Of a DNA stretch of 64,000 bases, positions 8,940 through 17,688 are shown in pieces. Position 1 is the stretch's first letter; every line of letters begins with the position of its first letter. The notes beneath the pieces are model-generated. The model ran no database searches and had not been told where the DNA came from. It saw only the letters and a list, made by a program, of their open reading frames with translations. Source of the stretch: DASUPK01 sp963795665 (GTDB taxonomy: Bacteria > Actinomycetota > Thermoleophilia > Solirubrobacterales > 70-9); the NCBI GenBank assembly GCA_963795665.1, contig CAWCIP010000008.1, forward strand, positions 1-64,000, read 5' to 3'. The translations under genes and the position numbers were made by a program.

Positions 8940-9784
8940 ACGACCGCGGTCGCGAGCTTCACGGCGATCCCGGCGTAGACGACGGCGTTGAGCGCCCACG
9001 AGCGGCTCGGCGCGTAGTGCTTGCGATAGAAGCGGTACATGCCGCGATGGAAGGCGTAGTTGAGGCGGACCGATCGCTCGCCGCCGGTCGTGCCGCCCTT
9101 GACGTGCATGACGGTCGCACCCGGCTCGTACCAGGTGCCCCAGCCCGCCTGGGCGAGCGTGTAGGAGAGGTCGAGGTCCTCCATGTACATCCAGTAGCCC
9201 TCGTCGAATCCACCAACCTGCTCGAACGCCGAGCGCCGCATCAGCATGAATGCCCCGTTGACGGCGTCCACGGGGCCCGAATCGACATCCGGGGCGCGGT
9301 AGGCGGCCAGCTTCCCCGTGGCGCCCGCTCGCCGGCCGACGCCCGTGAAGTGGCCGAGTGCGCTGAGGGGCGTGGGGAACGACCGCTTCGAGGCATGGTC
9401 GAGCGAGCCGTCGGGGCGGAGCAGGCGGGGTCCCGCCACGGCGACCTCGGGATGCGCCTCCATGGACGCCATCACGGTGTCGAGGGCCCCTTCGGTGACG
9501 GCGGTATCGGGATTGAGCGCGAGCAGGTACGTGGCTTCACCGCGTGCCGCCCCGAGGTTGGTCGCCGCCGCGAAGCCCAGGTTCGTCGACGAGCCGACCA
9601 GCTCGACCTCCGGATATCCGGCGCTGACCATCTCGCTCGTCCCGTCGCCGGACGCGTTGTCCACGACGATCACCTTCATGGGGCCGGACGGTGGGTGCGC
9701 GCGCAGCGAGTCGAGGCACTCCCGCAGGAGCTCCCGCGACCGGAAGGCGACGATCACGACGTCGAGTGACGCGCTCTCGGTCAC
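8840..9784 (-). CDS. Family 2 glycosyltransferase, rhamnosyltransferase-like
   Basis: About 314 residues from the GTG at 9784, whose GTGA overlaps the TGA of the upstream gene (9781). An in-frame ATG at 9862 would lie within that gene and is less likely. Motifs: SLDVVIVAFRSRELLRECL, VVDNASGDGTSEMV, LALNPDTAV, GGFDEGYWMYMEDLDLSYTLAQAGW. The NPD and EDLD pattern is typical of the RfbF/WbbL group of rhamnosyltransferases. The C-terminal part has a membrane-associated helix (LNAVVYAGIAVKLATAVVHSLL). Part of a minus-strand block of glycan genes running from 13686 down to 8840. Confidence 0.85.
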   Translation of the reverse strand: MTESASLDVVIVAFRSRELLRECLDSLRAHPPSGPMKVIVVDNASGDGTSEMVSAGYPEVELVGSSTNLGFAAATNLGAARGEATYLLALNPDTAVTEGALDTVMASMEAHPEVAVAGPRLLRPDGSLDHASKRSFPTPLSALGHFTGVGRRAGATGKLAAYRAPDVDSGPVDAVNGAFMLMRRSAFEQVGGFDEGYWMYMEDLDLSYTLAQAGWGTWYEPGATVMHVKGGTTGGERSVRLNYAFHRGMYRFYRKHYAPSRSWALNAVVYAGIAVKLATAVVHSLLRRSLARLRQRRPSDAASDGGSGSSAASG

Positions 9785-11253
9785 TTCTCGCGGCCGGGAT
9801 CCGGCGGGATGCTGGCGTCCCGCGGGAGCAGCCGGCTTGGCCTTCTCCGGCCGGCGGTCCACGCCGAGACGCCCCGGCGCCTGACCAGCGCGTACGCGTA
9901 GAACAGCTCTCGATCCAGGGTCTCATCGTGTCCCCAGAGGCGCCTCGTGCGCCGGCCCAGGAGCCAGGTGAGCCCGGCCACCCGGCTGTCCGCCGAGAGA
10001 AGGCGGCTCAGGGTCCTGCGCTTGGCCGGAGTCATCCGCGGCCAGCAGCGCAGCCGGAGCACCTCCAGGAGGAGGAGCTCCTGGTGCCAGTCGTAGAAGT
10101 AGACGATGCGCGAGCCGCCGGTCGGATTGCGGAGCGCTCGATCAGGTGCCTTCGAACGGAGCGCGGCTTCTTGTTGGCCTCCGAGTGGCCGATCACCGCG
10201 TCGCCGTGCTGGACGTAGTCGTAGAGCGGTTCGTCCACGTAGGCGATCTCCCCGCGCGACATCGCGACGACGGCGAGCCAGTGGTCGTGGAACGCCCGGG
10301 CCAGGCGGGGCGGGAAGGGCAGCGCGTCGTCCAGGAGGTCGCGCGGGAACAGGGAGGCGGCCCCGGTCACCGAGTTGGCGAGCAGCAGCGAGGCGTAGTT
10401 CGTGTAGTTGTTCCGTCGCTCGGTCCAGTAGGAGGATCTGACGAGCTCGCCGCCGGGGCTGACGATCCGTGCGTCGCTGTAGACGAGCTGCGCGTCGCCG
10501 ATGCCCTCGAGCAGCCGCTCGAGCTTCCCGGGATGCCAGCGGTCGTCCTGGTCGCAGAGGGTCACGAAGTCGGCGCCTTCCGGCGCCATCGAAAGGGCCC
10601 GTTCGAAGTTCCTGTAGAAGCCGAGCCGGCTCCCGCTGCGCGAGACGACGAAGCGCGGATCGTCCCCGGTCAGGGTCAGGATTCGCTCGAAGGCCTCGTC
10701 CGAGGAGCGGTCGTCGCTGATCAGGCAGATCCAGTTCTCGTGCGTCTGCTGCTTGATGGAATCGAGCTGGATGCGGAGCAGGTCCTCCGGCGGCTCATAG
10801 GTCGCCATGCAGATCGCCACGCGCGGGCCCGGGCGATCGGGAAACTCCGGTGGGGGAGCGTCCGCGGGGGGTGGAAGCTCCGGCTGGGCGTCGACCGAGC
10901 CGGCCGGGGCCCGCGCCTCGCCCCCGCCGGCGAGGGTCAGGACCAGCTCGATCTCGAGCCGCTGGGCGCGATCGATCGGCCCCACGTCGACGAGCGCCAC
11001 GAATCCGCTCCTGTAGGCGTGGGCGCGCGCGGGGTCACCCGCCTCGAGCCCCTCGTAGAGGTCGTCGCGCGGCAGGCGGAAGCGCTCGACCGGCTGCCTG
11101 GAGTCACCGATCTGCACCTGGAGCCGGCGCGTCCTCTCGTTCGGGTGGTAGCAGTAGCCGCCGATCACGAAGGCGGTGCCCCGGCCGACGGCGATCCGAG
11201 GCCGGCGGCGAGATCTCGAGCTGCGCGACGGCTGGCTCGGTCTCGGCGGGCAT
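9781..11253 (-). CDS. Family 2 glycosyltransferase with N-terminal extension (two frameshifts)
   Basis: Start ATG 11253. The first about 20 codons (PAETEPAVAQLEISPP) are in one frame, residues IAVGRGTAFVIGGYCYHPN onward in another (shift near 11200), and the last about 110 residues (NPTGGSRIVYFYDWHQELLLLEVL...) in a third (shift near 10135). The middle is a clear GT2: RVAICMATYEPPEDLLRIQLDSI, ISDDRSSDE, VTLCDQDDRWHPGKL, HDHWLAVVAMSRGEIAYVDEPLYDYVQHG. The D-Q-D-D-x-W motif is typical of this family. The N-terminal 120 residues look like a separate beta-rich domain. It lies between the sulfotransferase and the next GT2 with tight junctions, so I judge it a functional gene with read errors. Confidence 0.72.
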
Positions 11254-11256
11254 CGA

Positions 11257-11984
11257 CTAGCTCCGCCTGCTCAGCAGCTTCCGCGCGTATTCGTAGAGCT
11301 CCATGTCGAGCTGATTGTCCTCGGCGATCCGCGCTCGGAAGGAGTCGGACACCTCGCATGGCTTGGTGACGTTCCCGTGGACCGTCGGCCCGAGCTCCCA
11401 GCCGAAGCGCTGCTGGAGCCTCTGCGGCGAAGCCCTCGAGGTCCTCCTGGATGCCGAACTCGTCCATCTTCCTGAGCGCCCGCTTCGCCCGCCGGAGCCG
11501 CCGCGGTCGAGGTCGATGACGGTCATCATCCCGTTCGTCATCTCCTCGGCCCGCAGGGAGAGCATCTTCACCATGTGGTTCTCGATGAACGGCCGGAAGC
11601 GCGCCGGGTCCTCGTAGATCTCCTCCAGCGAGAGCTCGCTGTCGGCCGGGGTCGTGTCGCGGTGGTGGCGGAGGTAGCTCAGGGTGCGCTCGACCGGGTC
11701 GCGGAGGACCGTGAACGTCGTGAAGTCGGCGTCGAGGAGCTCGGTCGTGCAGAGCGGAAAGTGGCCGGTCACCACCCTGATCTCGATCGCGGCGCGCTTT
11801 CCAGCGCTCGAGCAGGATGTGGGGGAAGAGCTGCGGCGCGACGGTGGTCGGGCTGCCGTCGGACGGGGCGGGATAGACGGCCTCGCGGCCGAAGTACCGC
11901 CACATCCGCACGTACAGGGAGACGCCGCCGGTCTTCTGAATGTGGACGAAGAAGAACCGGCGAGGTTCGTCGAGCGCTCGTCAC
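11257..11984 (-). pseudogene. Sulfotransferase-family gene, multiple frameshifts
   Basis: Pieces of one sulfotransferase are spread over three frames. FFFVHIQKTGGVSLYVRMWRYFG is the PAPS 5'-phosphosulfate loop (HIQKTGG). TTFTVLRDPVERTLSYLRHH is the 3'-phosphate loop (RDPVER with a following Ser). Then come RAKRALRKMDEFGIQEDLEGF and a C-terminal LQQRFGWELGPTVHGNVTK. Frame changes fall near 11970, 11790, 11490 and 11420. The GTG at 11984 overlaps the TGA of the PhyH gene (GTGA) and the stop at 11257 is 3 bp from the next start. All the junctions are tidy, so sequencing indels are more likely than decay. Expected role: sulfation of the surface glycan. Confidence 0.65.
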
Positions 11985-13039
11985 ACAGCGAGGGGCGCGT
12001 ACTCCGCGGGGGAGGCGGAGGCCCCGAAGAACCAGCTCTCGATCGCCATCCGGCTCTTCTTCATCGAGGGCTCGGCGGCGGTCGAGTGCAGGAAGAGGTC
12101 GTCGAAGAGCAGCACGTCCCCCGGCTCGAAGATCGGCCGCACGATCCCGGTCTCGCCCGCGGCCTCCTCGGCCACCTTGGGGGAGACCGACCATTCGAAG
12201 ATCGCACCCTCGGTGCCGCTGGGGACGAGGTGATCGAGGCGCCGGGGGACGATGTCCATGCCGGGGGACTCGTCGCCGCAGCGAGAGAGCGACAGCCAGA
12301 CGTTGAGGGCGCGGACGTCGCCCATGAAGGCGCCGTCCTGATGCCAGCCGTGGCCGGCGTCGGGGTCGACCTTGCGCAGGGTGCACTTCTGCACGGAGAT
12401 CGTCGGGCCGCTCGCCCAGGTAGCCGTTGATCACTCGCGTCAGCCCGCGCGGTCGAAGCAGTTGAGCATCTCGAACATCAGGTGGGGGGAGTCGGCGACC
12501 CAGATGCCTCCGCCCGCCGGCGACCCAGTCCCGGCCGCCCTCCTCGCCGACGTAGCGCGGGTCCGGCTACGAACTCGTGGTAGTAGCCGTCGTCAGCCGG
12601 CTGGCCCGCCTGGCAGCGCGTCGCGGGCGTCGAAGGCGCGAGTGGATCTGCCGGACGAGGCCCGCGGCGTCGTCCTGGCTGAGCAGCCCTCGAACCAGCA
12701 GGCAGCCGTCGCGGAGAATCCCGGCCCGCAGGATCTCCGGCGTCAGCTGCTCGGGCGTGATGCCGGCGAGGTCGCCGTTGCGGGCGGGGAGCTGGTCGAA
12801 GGCGGGCTCGGGGTAGTCGGCCCCGCCGGCGGCTGACTCCAGCAGCTGGACGCCGGCGGCATGGCGGAGCGCCACCAGGCGGGTCTCCGTCTCGGCGTCG
12901 CGGCGCTCGCTGTTCGAGCGGGTCAGCTCCTCGATCTCAGCGACCAGCTCCTCGGTGCTCCTCCCCGCCGCCACCTCGGCGGCGGGACCGCCCAGAGTGG
13001 CCGTCGGATGCCGGATTTCTTGCGTGAGCGAAAGATCAT
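11981..13039 (-). pseudogene. Phytanoyl-CoA dioxygenase (PhyH)-family gene, many frameshifts
   Basis: The C-terminal 138 residues are readable in one frame (11981-12394): GHGWHQDGAFMGDVRALNVW with the HxD iron pair, VPRRLDHLVPSG, FEPGDVLLFDDLFLHSTA with the distal His, and SRMAIESWF with an Arg for 2-oxoglutarate. Upstream pieces align end to end only by changing frame near 12405, 12445, 12520, 12560, 12605, 12635 and 13000. The N-terminus (ATG 13039, IFRSRKKSGIRR) leads into a helical region EELVAEIEELTRSNSE. PhyH proteins are Fe(II)/2-oxoglutarate hydroxylases. In a glycan locus one may hydroxylate a sugar or lipid part, which is speculation. About seven shifts per kilobase is the highest density in the window. 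Confidence 0.65.
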
Positions 13040-13082
13040 GTCCCGTAACAGCGAAGCAAAGTAGCAGTCACTTGCCGGCGCT

Positions 13083-13686
13083 CTACTCTCCCGCCGGTCG
13101 GGCCGGGACCCCGACGACGGTGGCGCCGGCGGGCACATCATCCACCACCACCGCGTTGGCGCCGATCGAGGCGCCGGCCCCCACGCTGACCCTGCCCAGG
13201 ACCTTGGCGCCGGTGCCGATCGTGACGTCCTCCGCGATCGTCGGGCCCACGATGTCCGCGCTGCGCAGCCCGATGGTGACGAAGGGCCCGATCACCGCGC
13301 CGGGGTGGATCTCGACGACGCCGTCGATGACCACCTGCCCGTGGAGCAGGTGGATGCCGGGGTGGATGACCACCGGGTCTCCGATCGAGACCTGGCCGGT
13401 GGCCATCGCCAGCCGGTGCGCCAGGCGCGGCAGCACGCGGCACGCCCAGCTGCTGGAGGCGAGCCTTGACCCTGTACAGGGCCTGGGCGAGGAAGGCGTC
13501 GCTGGTCCAGATCAGGCGCAGTATCTGAATCGCGGCGATCGGCCCGCGAGCGGAGCTCGTGACGCTCGCCCCGGTGAAGCAGCGATGATCTCGAGCGTCG
13601 GCGACCACGGCCTCGCGCAGCCCCGGGTGGCGCGCCCGGATCTCGCTCATCAACGCCTTGGCCTTCGGGTTCTCGGGCTTGAACAT
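13083..13686 (-). CDS. Serine O-acetyltransferase-like hexapeptide-repeat acyltransferase (one frameshift)
   Basis: N-terminal helical part (FKPENPKAKALMSEIRARHPGLREAVVADARDH) from the ATG at 13686, then, after a frame change near 13437, a left-handed beta-helix: LAHRLAMATGQVSIGDPVVIHPGIHLLHGQVVIDG...VVVDDVPAGATVVGVPARP. The arrangement matches CysE-type serine acetyltransferases. Many glycan loci carry CysE-like enzymes that acetylate sugars, and this cell appears to have the O-phosphoserine CysM route for cysteine, so sugar O-acetylation is the better guess. No frame problem other than the single shift. Confidence 0.72.
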
Positions 13687-13696
13687 TGCGGACCGG

Positions 13697-13702
13697 AGCG
13701 TA
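13697..13702 (-). promoter_or_regulatory. Putative -10 element (TACGCT) of the 13686 gene
   Basis: TACGCT on the minus strand, 10 nt before the ATG at 13686, with no Shine-Dalgarno sequence between. Fits the TAnnnT leaderless pattern seen across the window. Confidence 0.35.
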
Positions 13703-13767
13703 ACCGGATGCGTGCTGGTCGCCTAGACTCCGCCCTCGGCCGAGCCCCAAACCGGCCGCAAACGCCC

Positions 13768-14769
13768 ATGCCGATGAAAGTCACCTCCTACTACCACCGG
13801 ACCAATCCGGACGAGGCCGGCTACTCGCTCGGCAACTTCGCCGAGATCTGGGGAGCCTGCTTCGATGCGGCCGCGGTCGGCTCCGTGATCGAGGCCGGCG
13901 CGGAGAGGGGGAGGCTGACCGAGCAGCTGCTGCGGTGGGCGGCGCCGAGCGGCGCGCGCGTGACGGCGATCGACCCCATGCCGCACGACGACCTGGTCGA
14001 GCTGCTCGACGAATACCCGGACCTCCAGGTGGTCGCGGAGACCAGCATCGAGGCGCTGGGCCACCTGCAGATCGCCGACGCGGTCGTCCTCGACGGCGAC
14101 CACAACTACTACACGCTGAGCGAGGAGCTGCGCCTGATCGCCGAGCGCGCGCCCGAGGGCCGGATCCCGCTGCTGGTCTTCCACGACGTCTGCTGGCCGC
14201 TCGCGCGCCGCGACCAGTACGCCGCTCCCGATCGCATCCCGGCCGAGCATCGCCACCCGTACGGCGAGGACATCAAGCTCGTTCCGGGGAATCCGGGCAC
14301 GGCCGAGCGAGGGCTTCCATTCGAGTGGGGTGCGCTGGAGGAGGGCGGTCCCCGCAACGGCGTGATGACCGCGATCGAGGACTTCATGGCCGGGCACGAC
14401 GGCCTGCGACTGGCCGTGATCCCGATCTTCTTCGGCTGCGGGCTGCTCTGGCCGGAGAGCGCGCCCTGGTCGGACGCGGTGGCGGAGATCGTCGAGCCCT
14501 GGGACCGCAACCCGATCCTCGAGCGGGTCGAGAAGGCCCGAGTCACCCAGCTCGTGCAGCGCCACTCCCGCGAGCAGGAGATCGACGACGGGCTTGCCTA
14601 CACCCAGAAGCTGGAGGCCGCCATCAGGCACCTGCTCCACTCGGGATCGTTCGCCGCGGCCGAGTGGCTCTCAAAGGCGCGCGGGCGCGGCAGGCCGGCG
14701 ATCTCCAGGCAGCAGCTCAGCGACGTGCTGGCGGAGAGCCCCGAAGCGCCGCCCGACGATCAGCGCTGA
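13768..14769 (+). CDS. SAM-dependent methyltransferase (Methyltransf_24-like)
   Basis: 333 residues from the ATG at 13768; an open frame extends much further upstream but is antisense to the genes at 13083-13686. The N-terminal half has a Rossmann methyltransferase pattern: GSVIEAGAERGRLTEQLL (motif I), VTAIDPMPHDD, ADAVVLDGDHNYYTLSEELRLI (D-G-D-H-N motif of cephalosporin-hydroxylase or class-24 methyltransferases) and PLLVFHDVCWP. The C-terminus is helical and charged. Probably modifies a sugar or lipid carrier in this glycan locus. It is the only plus-strand gene between 8940 and 20088 and overlaps the convergent GT gene by 10 bp. Confidence 0.75.
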   Translation: MPMKVTSYYHRTNPDEAGYSLGNFAEIWGACFDAAAVGSVIEAGAERGRLTEQLLRWAAPSGARVTAIDPMPHDDLVELLDEYPDLQVVAETSIEALGHLQIADAVVLDGDHNYYTLSEELRLIAERAPEGRIPLLVFHDVCWPLARRDQYAAPDRIPAEHRHPYGEDIKLVPGNPGTAERGLPFEWGALEEGGPRNGVMTAIEDFMAGHDGLRLAVIPIFFGCGLLWPESAPWSDAVAEIVEPWDRNPILERVEKARVTQLVQRHSREQEIDDGLAYTQKLEAAIRHLLHSGSFAAAEWLSKARGRGRPAISRQQLSDVLAESPEAPPDDQR

Positions 14770-15722
14770 CGGCTGGGCAACGCCCCGGGCGAGTTGCCGT
14801 TCCGTGACGGCTCCTCCCCGCGCCTGATCAGGGACTTGAGCCAGCGCAGGGGCTTGGTCAGCCGCCAGCTGGCGCTGTGCGTGACGGAGTCGAGCTGGCG
14901 CTGGAGGTCGAGGACGGCGGCGTCCCTGGCGAGCTCCGCCGCGTTCGCCTGCATCAGCGCCGCGTCTCGGCGCGCCTCGGCCCAGCGCGTCCGCTCCTTC
15001 CAGTCACCCGGGACCGACTGGGCGGGGGAGAGCTTGCCGTCCCACTTCTCGGCGACCCTCATGTGCGCGGCGACCCACCCCTCGACGTCGCCGATCAGCT
15101 CGAGCGAGTGGTGGTGGATCACCTGGATGTGCTCGGTCATCACCTTCTTGCCGGCCGCGCGCACCTGCTGGCAGAGGTCGAAGTCGTAGCCGTGGAACCG
15201 CCCCAGGGACTCGTCGAAGCGGATGTTCTCGACGACCCACGGGGAGAGGGCCATCATGAACCCGTCGATCGTGTCGACCTCGCCGGTCCGGGCCTCGGGA
15301 GGCGCCTCCTCGATGTGGAAGGTCGAGCCGAGGATCTCCCCGCCGCCGTATTCGTCGTATTGGTGGGAGAAGGAGGCGAGCGTCACCGAGCCGTCCCACC
15401 AGGCGATGTTCCGCACCCCGATCGCGCCGGCGCAGCCGACCAGCCCGACGTCCGGGTCGCGCAGCACGTCCCTGATCTTCCGGCAGAAGTCCGGGTCGAC
15501 TATCTGAGCGTCCTGGTGCAGCAGCACCAGGGCCTCGAGGTCGTCGAGCTTGCCGGCCTCCTCCAGCAGGAGGTTGTAGTTGCGGAAGATCGACGCGTCG
15601 CCGAGGCCGGCGGAGCCGAACGCCATGATCTCCGAGTCCGGCTCCGCGACGAGCCGCAGGCCCGGCTCGGCGCAGCGCCGGTAGAGCTCGTGGTCGGTGA
15701 TTGCGGAGCCGAAGGCGATCAT
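14760..15722 (-). CDS. GT2-like glycosyltransferase with C-terminal SWRLTKPLR tail
   Basis: 320 residues, intact. A GT-A core without the usual N-terminal strand order: FGSAGLGDASIFRNYNLLLEEAG, EALVLLHQDAQIVDPDF (the HQDAQI donor site), VDTIDGFMMALSPWVVENIRFDES, FHGYDFDLCQQVRAAGKKV. This resembles the 'glycosyltransferase-like' family found in surface-glycan loci. The C-terminus has a coiled region (EARRDAALMQANAAELARDAAVLDLQRQLDSV) and then SWRLTKPLRWLKSLIRRG, a membrane-proximal tail also found in the 19309 gene. Start ATG 15722, preceded by a TATGTT element. Confidence 0.8.
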   Translation of the reverse strand: MIAFGSAITDHELYRRCAEPGLRLVAEPDSEIMAFGSAGLGDASIFRNYNLLLEEAGKLDDLEALVLLHQDAQIVDPDFCRKIRDVLRDPDVGLVGCAGAIGVRNIAWWDGSVTLASFSHQYDEYGGGEILGSTFHIEEAPPEARTGEVDTIDGFMMALSPWVVENIRFDESLGRFHGYDFDLCQQVRAAGKKVMTEHIQVIHHHSLELIGDVEGWVAAHMRVAEKWDGKLSPAQSVPGDWKERTRWAEARRDAALMQANAAELARDAAVLDLQRQLDSVTHSASWRLTKPLRWLKSLIRRGEEPSRNGNSPGALPSRQR

Positions 15723-15731
15723 CGCGAGCGG

Positions 15732-15737
15732 AACATA
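15732..15737 (-). promoter_or_regulatory. Putative -10 element (TATGTT) of the 15722 gene
   Basis: TATGTT on the minus strand ends 9 nt before the ATG at 15722, matching TAnnnT. No Shine-Dalgarno sequence is seen in the gap. Confidence 0.4.
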
Positions 15738-15748
15738 GCGTCAGATCG

Positions 15749-16507
15749 CTATTTCCGGCTCAGCACCCCGATCGACGCGATCCGGCGCATCGGGTAGCTG
15801 TCATACGGCAGCGCACCCCGCCAGCGCTCGTGCGCCTCAGCCGAGACGAAGTAGGCCTCGGGGTCGGATTGGAGCCGGCCGATGAGCTCGTGCAGGCGAT
15901 CCACCGGCAAGCCCGACCCACGCACGATCTCCTCGAGGCGCTCCAGGTGCTGCTCCGCCCCCCAGCCGGCCAGGACATGGTCGACCGCGTGTATCGAAGC
16001 CCCGCCGGGGGCGAGCAGGTCGGTCGCTGCGGCGATCACGCCCCCCAGCGCCTCCAGGGGGATGTGCTCGAGGACGGAGACCGAGTAGACGGCCGCGTAC
16101 TCGCCCTCCAATCCCGCGCTCGGCGGGAAGCGCTCGCGGATGAAGGTCACCTCCGGATGGGACCGGCTGAACTCATCGAACTCCCGCGGCCCCTGGCCGC
16201 TGCCGTCGTAGGGATCGACGATGGTGACCTCGTAGCCGAGCCGCGAGAGCAGGTCGGCGACCAGCGGCTCGCCGGCGCCGATCTCCACCAGGCGCCCGCC
16301 GGGCTCGACGACGCCGAGGATCGCCTTGACCATCCAGCAGCGCTGCAGGTCCTTCATGTCGGAGCTCGCGCGAGCCAGGCCGCCCAGGTTGTCGACGCTG
16401 TCCGCCAGGTCGCGCACCGTCCCGTAGGAGAGCGGCTCGGCCTCGAAGCGCCCGCGGTAGCGCTGCTCCAGCTCCCAGAGGCGCTCGGTGGGGACGTTGC
16501 GGCTCAC
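15749..16507 (-). CDS. Class I SAM-dependent methyltransferase
   Basis: 252 residues. Motif I GGRLVEIGAGEPLVADLLSRLG, acidic residue in VTIVDPYDGSG, a Methyltransf_11-like post-motif AAVYSVSVLEHIPLEALGGVI and PGGASIHAVDHVLAGWG. The N-terminus (ERLWELEQRYRGRFEAEPLSY) resembles that of methyltransferases in polysaccharide loci. The GTG at 16507 overlaps the TGA of the upstream glycosyltransferase (GTGA), so the two are translationally coupled. Substrate unknown; sugar O-methylation is inferred. Confidence 0.8.
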   Translation of the reverse strand: MSRNVPTERLWELEQRYRGRFEAEPLSYGTVRDLADSVDNLGGLARASSDMKDLQRCWMVKAILGVVEPGGRLVEIGAGEPLVADLLSRLGYEVTIVDPYDGSGQGPREFDEFSRSHPEVTFIRERFPPSAGLEGEYAAVYSVSVLEHIPLEALGGVIAAATDLLAPGGASIHAVDHVLAGWGAEQHLERLEEIVRGSGLPVDRLHELIGRLQSDPEAYFVSAEAHERWRGALPYDSYPMRRIASIGVLSRK

Positions 16508-17688
16508 GCGGCCACCGGACCCGGCCTGGCGGCGAGCTGCTGCCGGTAGAACTCGGCCAGCTGCGCTGCGTTGTCGGGCCAGCTGAGGCGATCGAGGGCG
16601 AATTGGCGCGCCCGGCGGCCCAGTCGGCCGACCAGGTCGCGGTCGTCGAGCAGCCGCTCGATCTGCGCCGCGATGTCGAGCGCAGTTCCGTCACGGAGGA
16701 GCAGCGCGTCCTCGCCGTCGGTGAGCTCGTTGGCGAGGTTGCAGGCGGGCAGGATCACCGGGCGGCCCATGGCGAAGAACTCCGGCAGCTTGGAGGGCAG
16801 CCGGTAGCGGTTGAAGTCGTCGGGCGGGCCCGGCTGCACATAGGCGTCCGCCAGGGCCAGGTAGCCGGGGATCTCGCGCCAGGGGACGTCCCCCAGGTCC
16901 GGGACGCCCTCACGGAGCGCCTGGAAGGCGCGCGGGTCGACCCCGCCGAGCTTCGTGCTCCCCAGCCGGACCAGCTTCACGCGCCGCCCGCGGCGCTGCA
17001 GCAGCTTGACGGCGAGGTACAGGCTGAACAGCTCTCGCTGGTTCGCCCAATGCCCGATGCCGTGGTAGACGAGCACGAAGTCATCCGGCCCCAGTCCCAG
17101 CTCTTCGCGGGAGACCACCGGGTCGAGATCGGGGCGAAATCGCTGGTGGTCGACGCCGGGCGGCGCCACATGATGCGGCCTCCGGCCGAAGTTGAACGCG
17201 TTGAGCTCCTCGGTGATCACCGTGACCGCGGCCGCTCCCTCGAGCAGGCGCGGATAGTGGACGGGGTGGATCAACCCCTCCGTGCAGAGCTCGTCCTGGC
17301 GCTCGCGAGGCAGCCTGCGCAGTTGGTCGTAGGGCAGCTTCAGGGCGGTGGAGACCAGGAACTCCTCGTTGTCCTCGAGGTGCACGACGTATGGGGCGCC
17401 GAGGACCTCCACGGCGCGCTCCGTGGCCTTGCGAACGATCTCGCGAGGGGTCCAGGCGCAGATGATCGTCTCGTCGGGGTCGCGAGCCCAGTCGCGCAGC
17501 TTGCGCTCCAGTCCCTCGTAGTTGATGGTCTCGAAGCTCGGCTCGCCGACGTTCGCGATCCGGTCGGTCCGGCCCCGCCCGCAGAGGACGACCTCGATGC
17601 CCTCGTCGGTCATCTCCTCGCCGAAATGGAATGCCTGGATGACGCTGTTCACGTGCAGCGCGCCGAAGTGCAGGAAGAGGACCCTCAT
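16504..17688 (-). CDS. GT4-type (GT-B fold) glycosyltransferase
   Basis: 394 residues, intact. N-terminal RVLFLHFGALHVNSVIQAF, then VTVITEELNAFNF, VAPPGVDHQRFRPDLDP, the GT-B nucleotide-sugar region DFVLVYHGIGHWANQRELFSLYLAV, DAYVQPGPPDDFNRYRLPSKLPEFFAMGRPVILP (the ExFAMGxPV donor motif of GT4) and a C-terminal helix. Transfers a sugar from a nucleotide donor, likely in repeat-unit assembly. ATGA overlaps join it with the genes on both sides (17685 and 16507), so it belongs to one operon running from 19304 down to 15749. Confidence 0.85.
   Translation of the reverse strand: MRVLFLHFGALHVNSVIQAFHFGEEMTDEGIEVVLCGRGRTDRIANVGEPSFETINYEGLERKLRDWARDPDETIICAWTPREIVRKATERAVEVLGAPYVVHLEDNEEFLVSTALKLPYDQLRRLPRERQDELCTEGLIHPVHYPRLLEGAAAVTVITEELNAFNFGRRPHHVAPPGVDHQRFRPDLDPVVSREELGLGPDDFVLVYHGIGHWANQRELFSLYLAVKLLQRRGRRVKLVRLGSTKLGGVDPRAFQALREGVPDLGDVPWREIPGYLALADAYVQPGPPDDFNRYRLPSKLPEFFAMGRPVILPACNLANELTDGEDALLLRDGTALDIAAQIERLLDDRDLVGRLGRRARQFALDRLSWPDNAAQLAEFYRQQLAARPGPVAA

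Noticed and set aside
11257..13039. True pseudogenes from decay
   Set aside because: Kept as possible, but tidy overlaps, intact catalytic motifs and absence of nonsense changes or larger deletions favour sequence errors.
12955..13767. Long plus-strand open frame before the methyltransferase at 13768
   Set aside because: Antisense to the acetyltransferase and PhyH genes, and the residues are low-complexity with no family features; the methyltransferase starts at the ATG at 13768.
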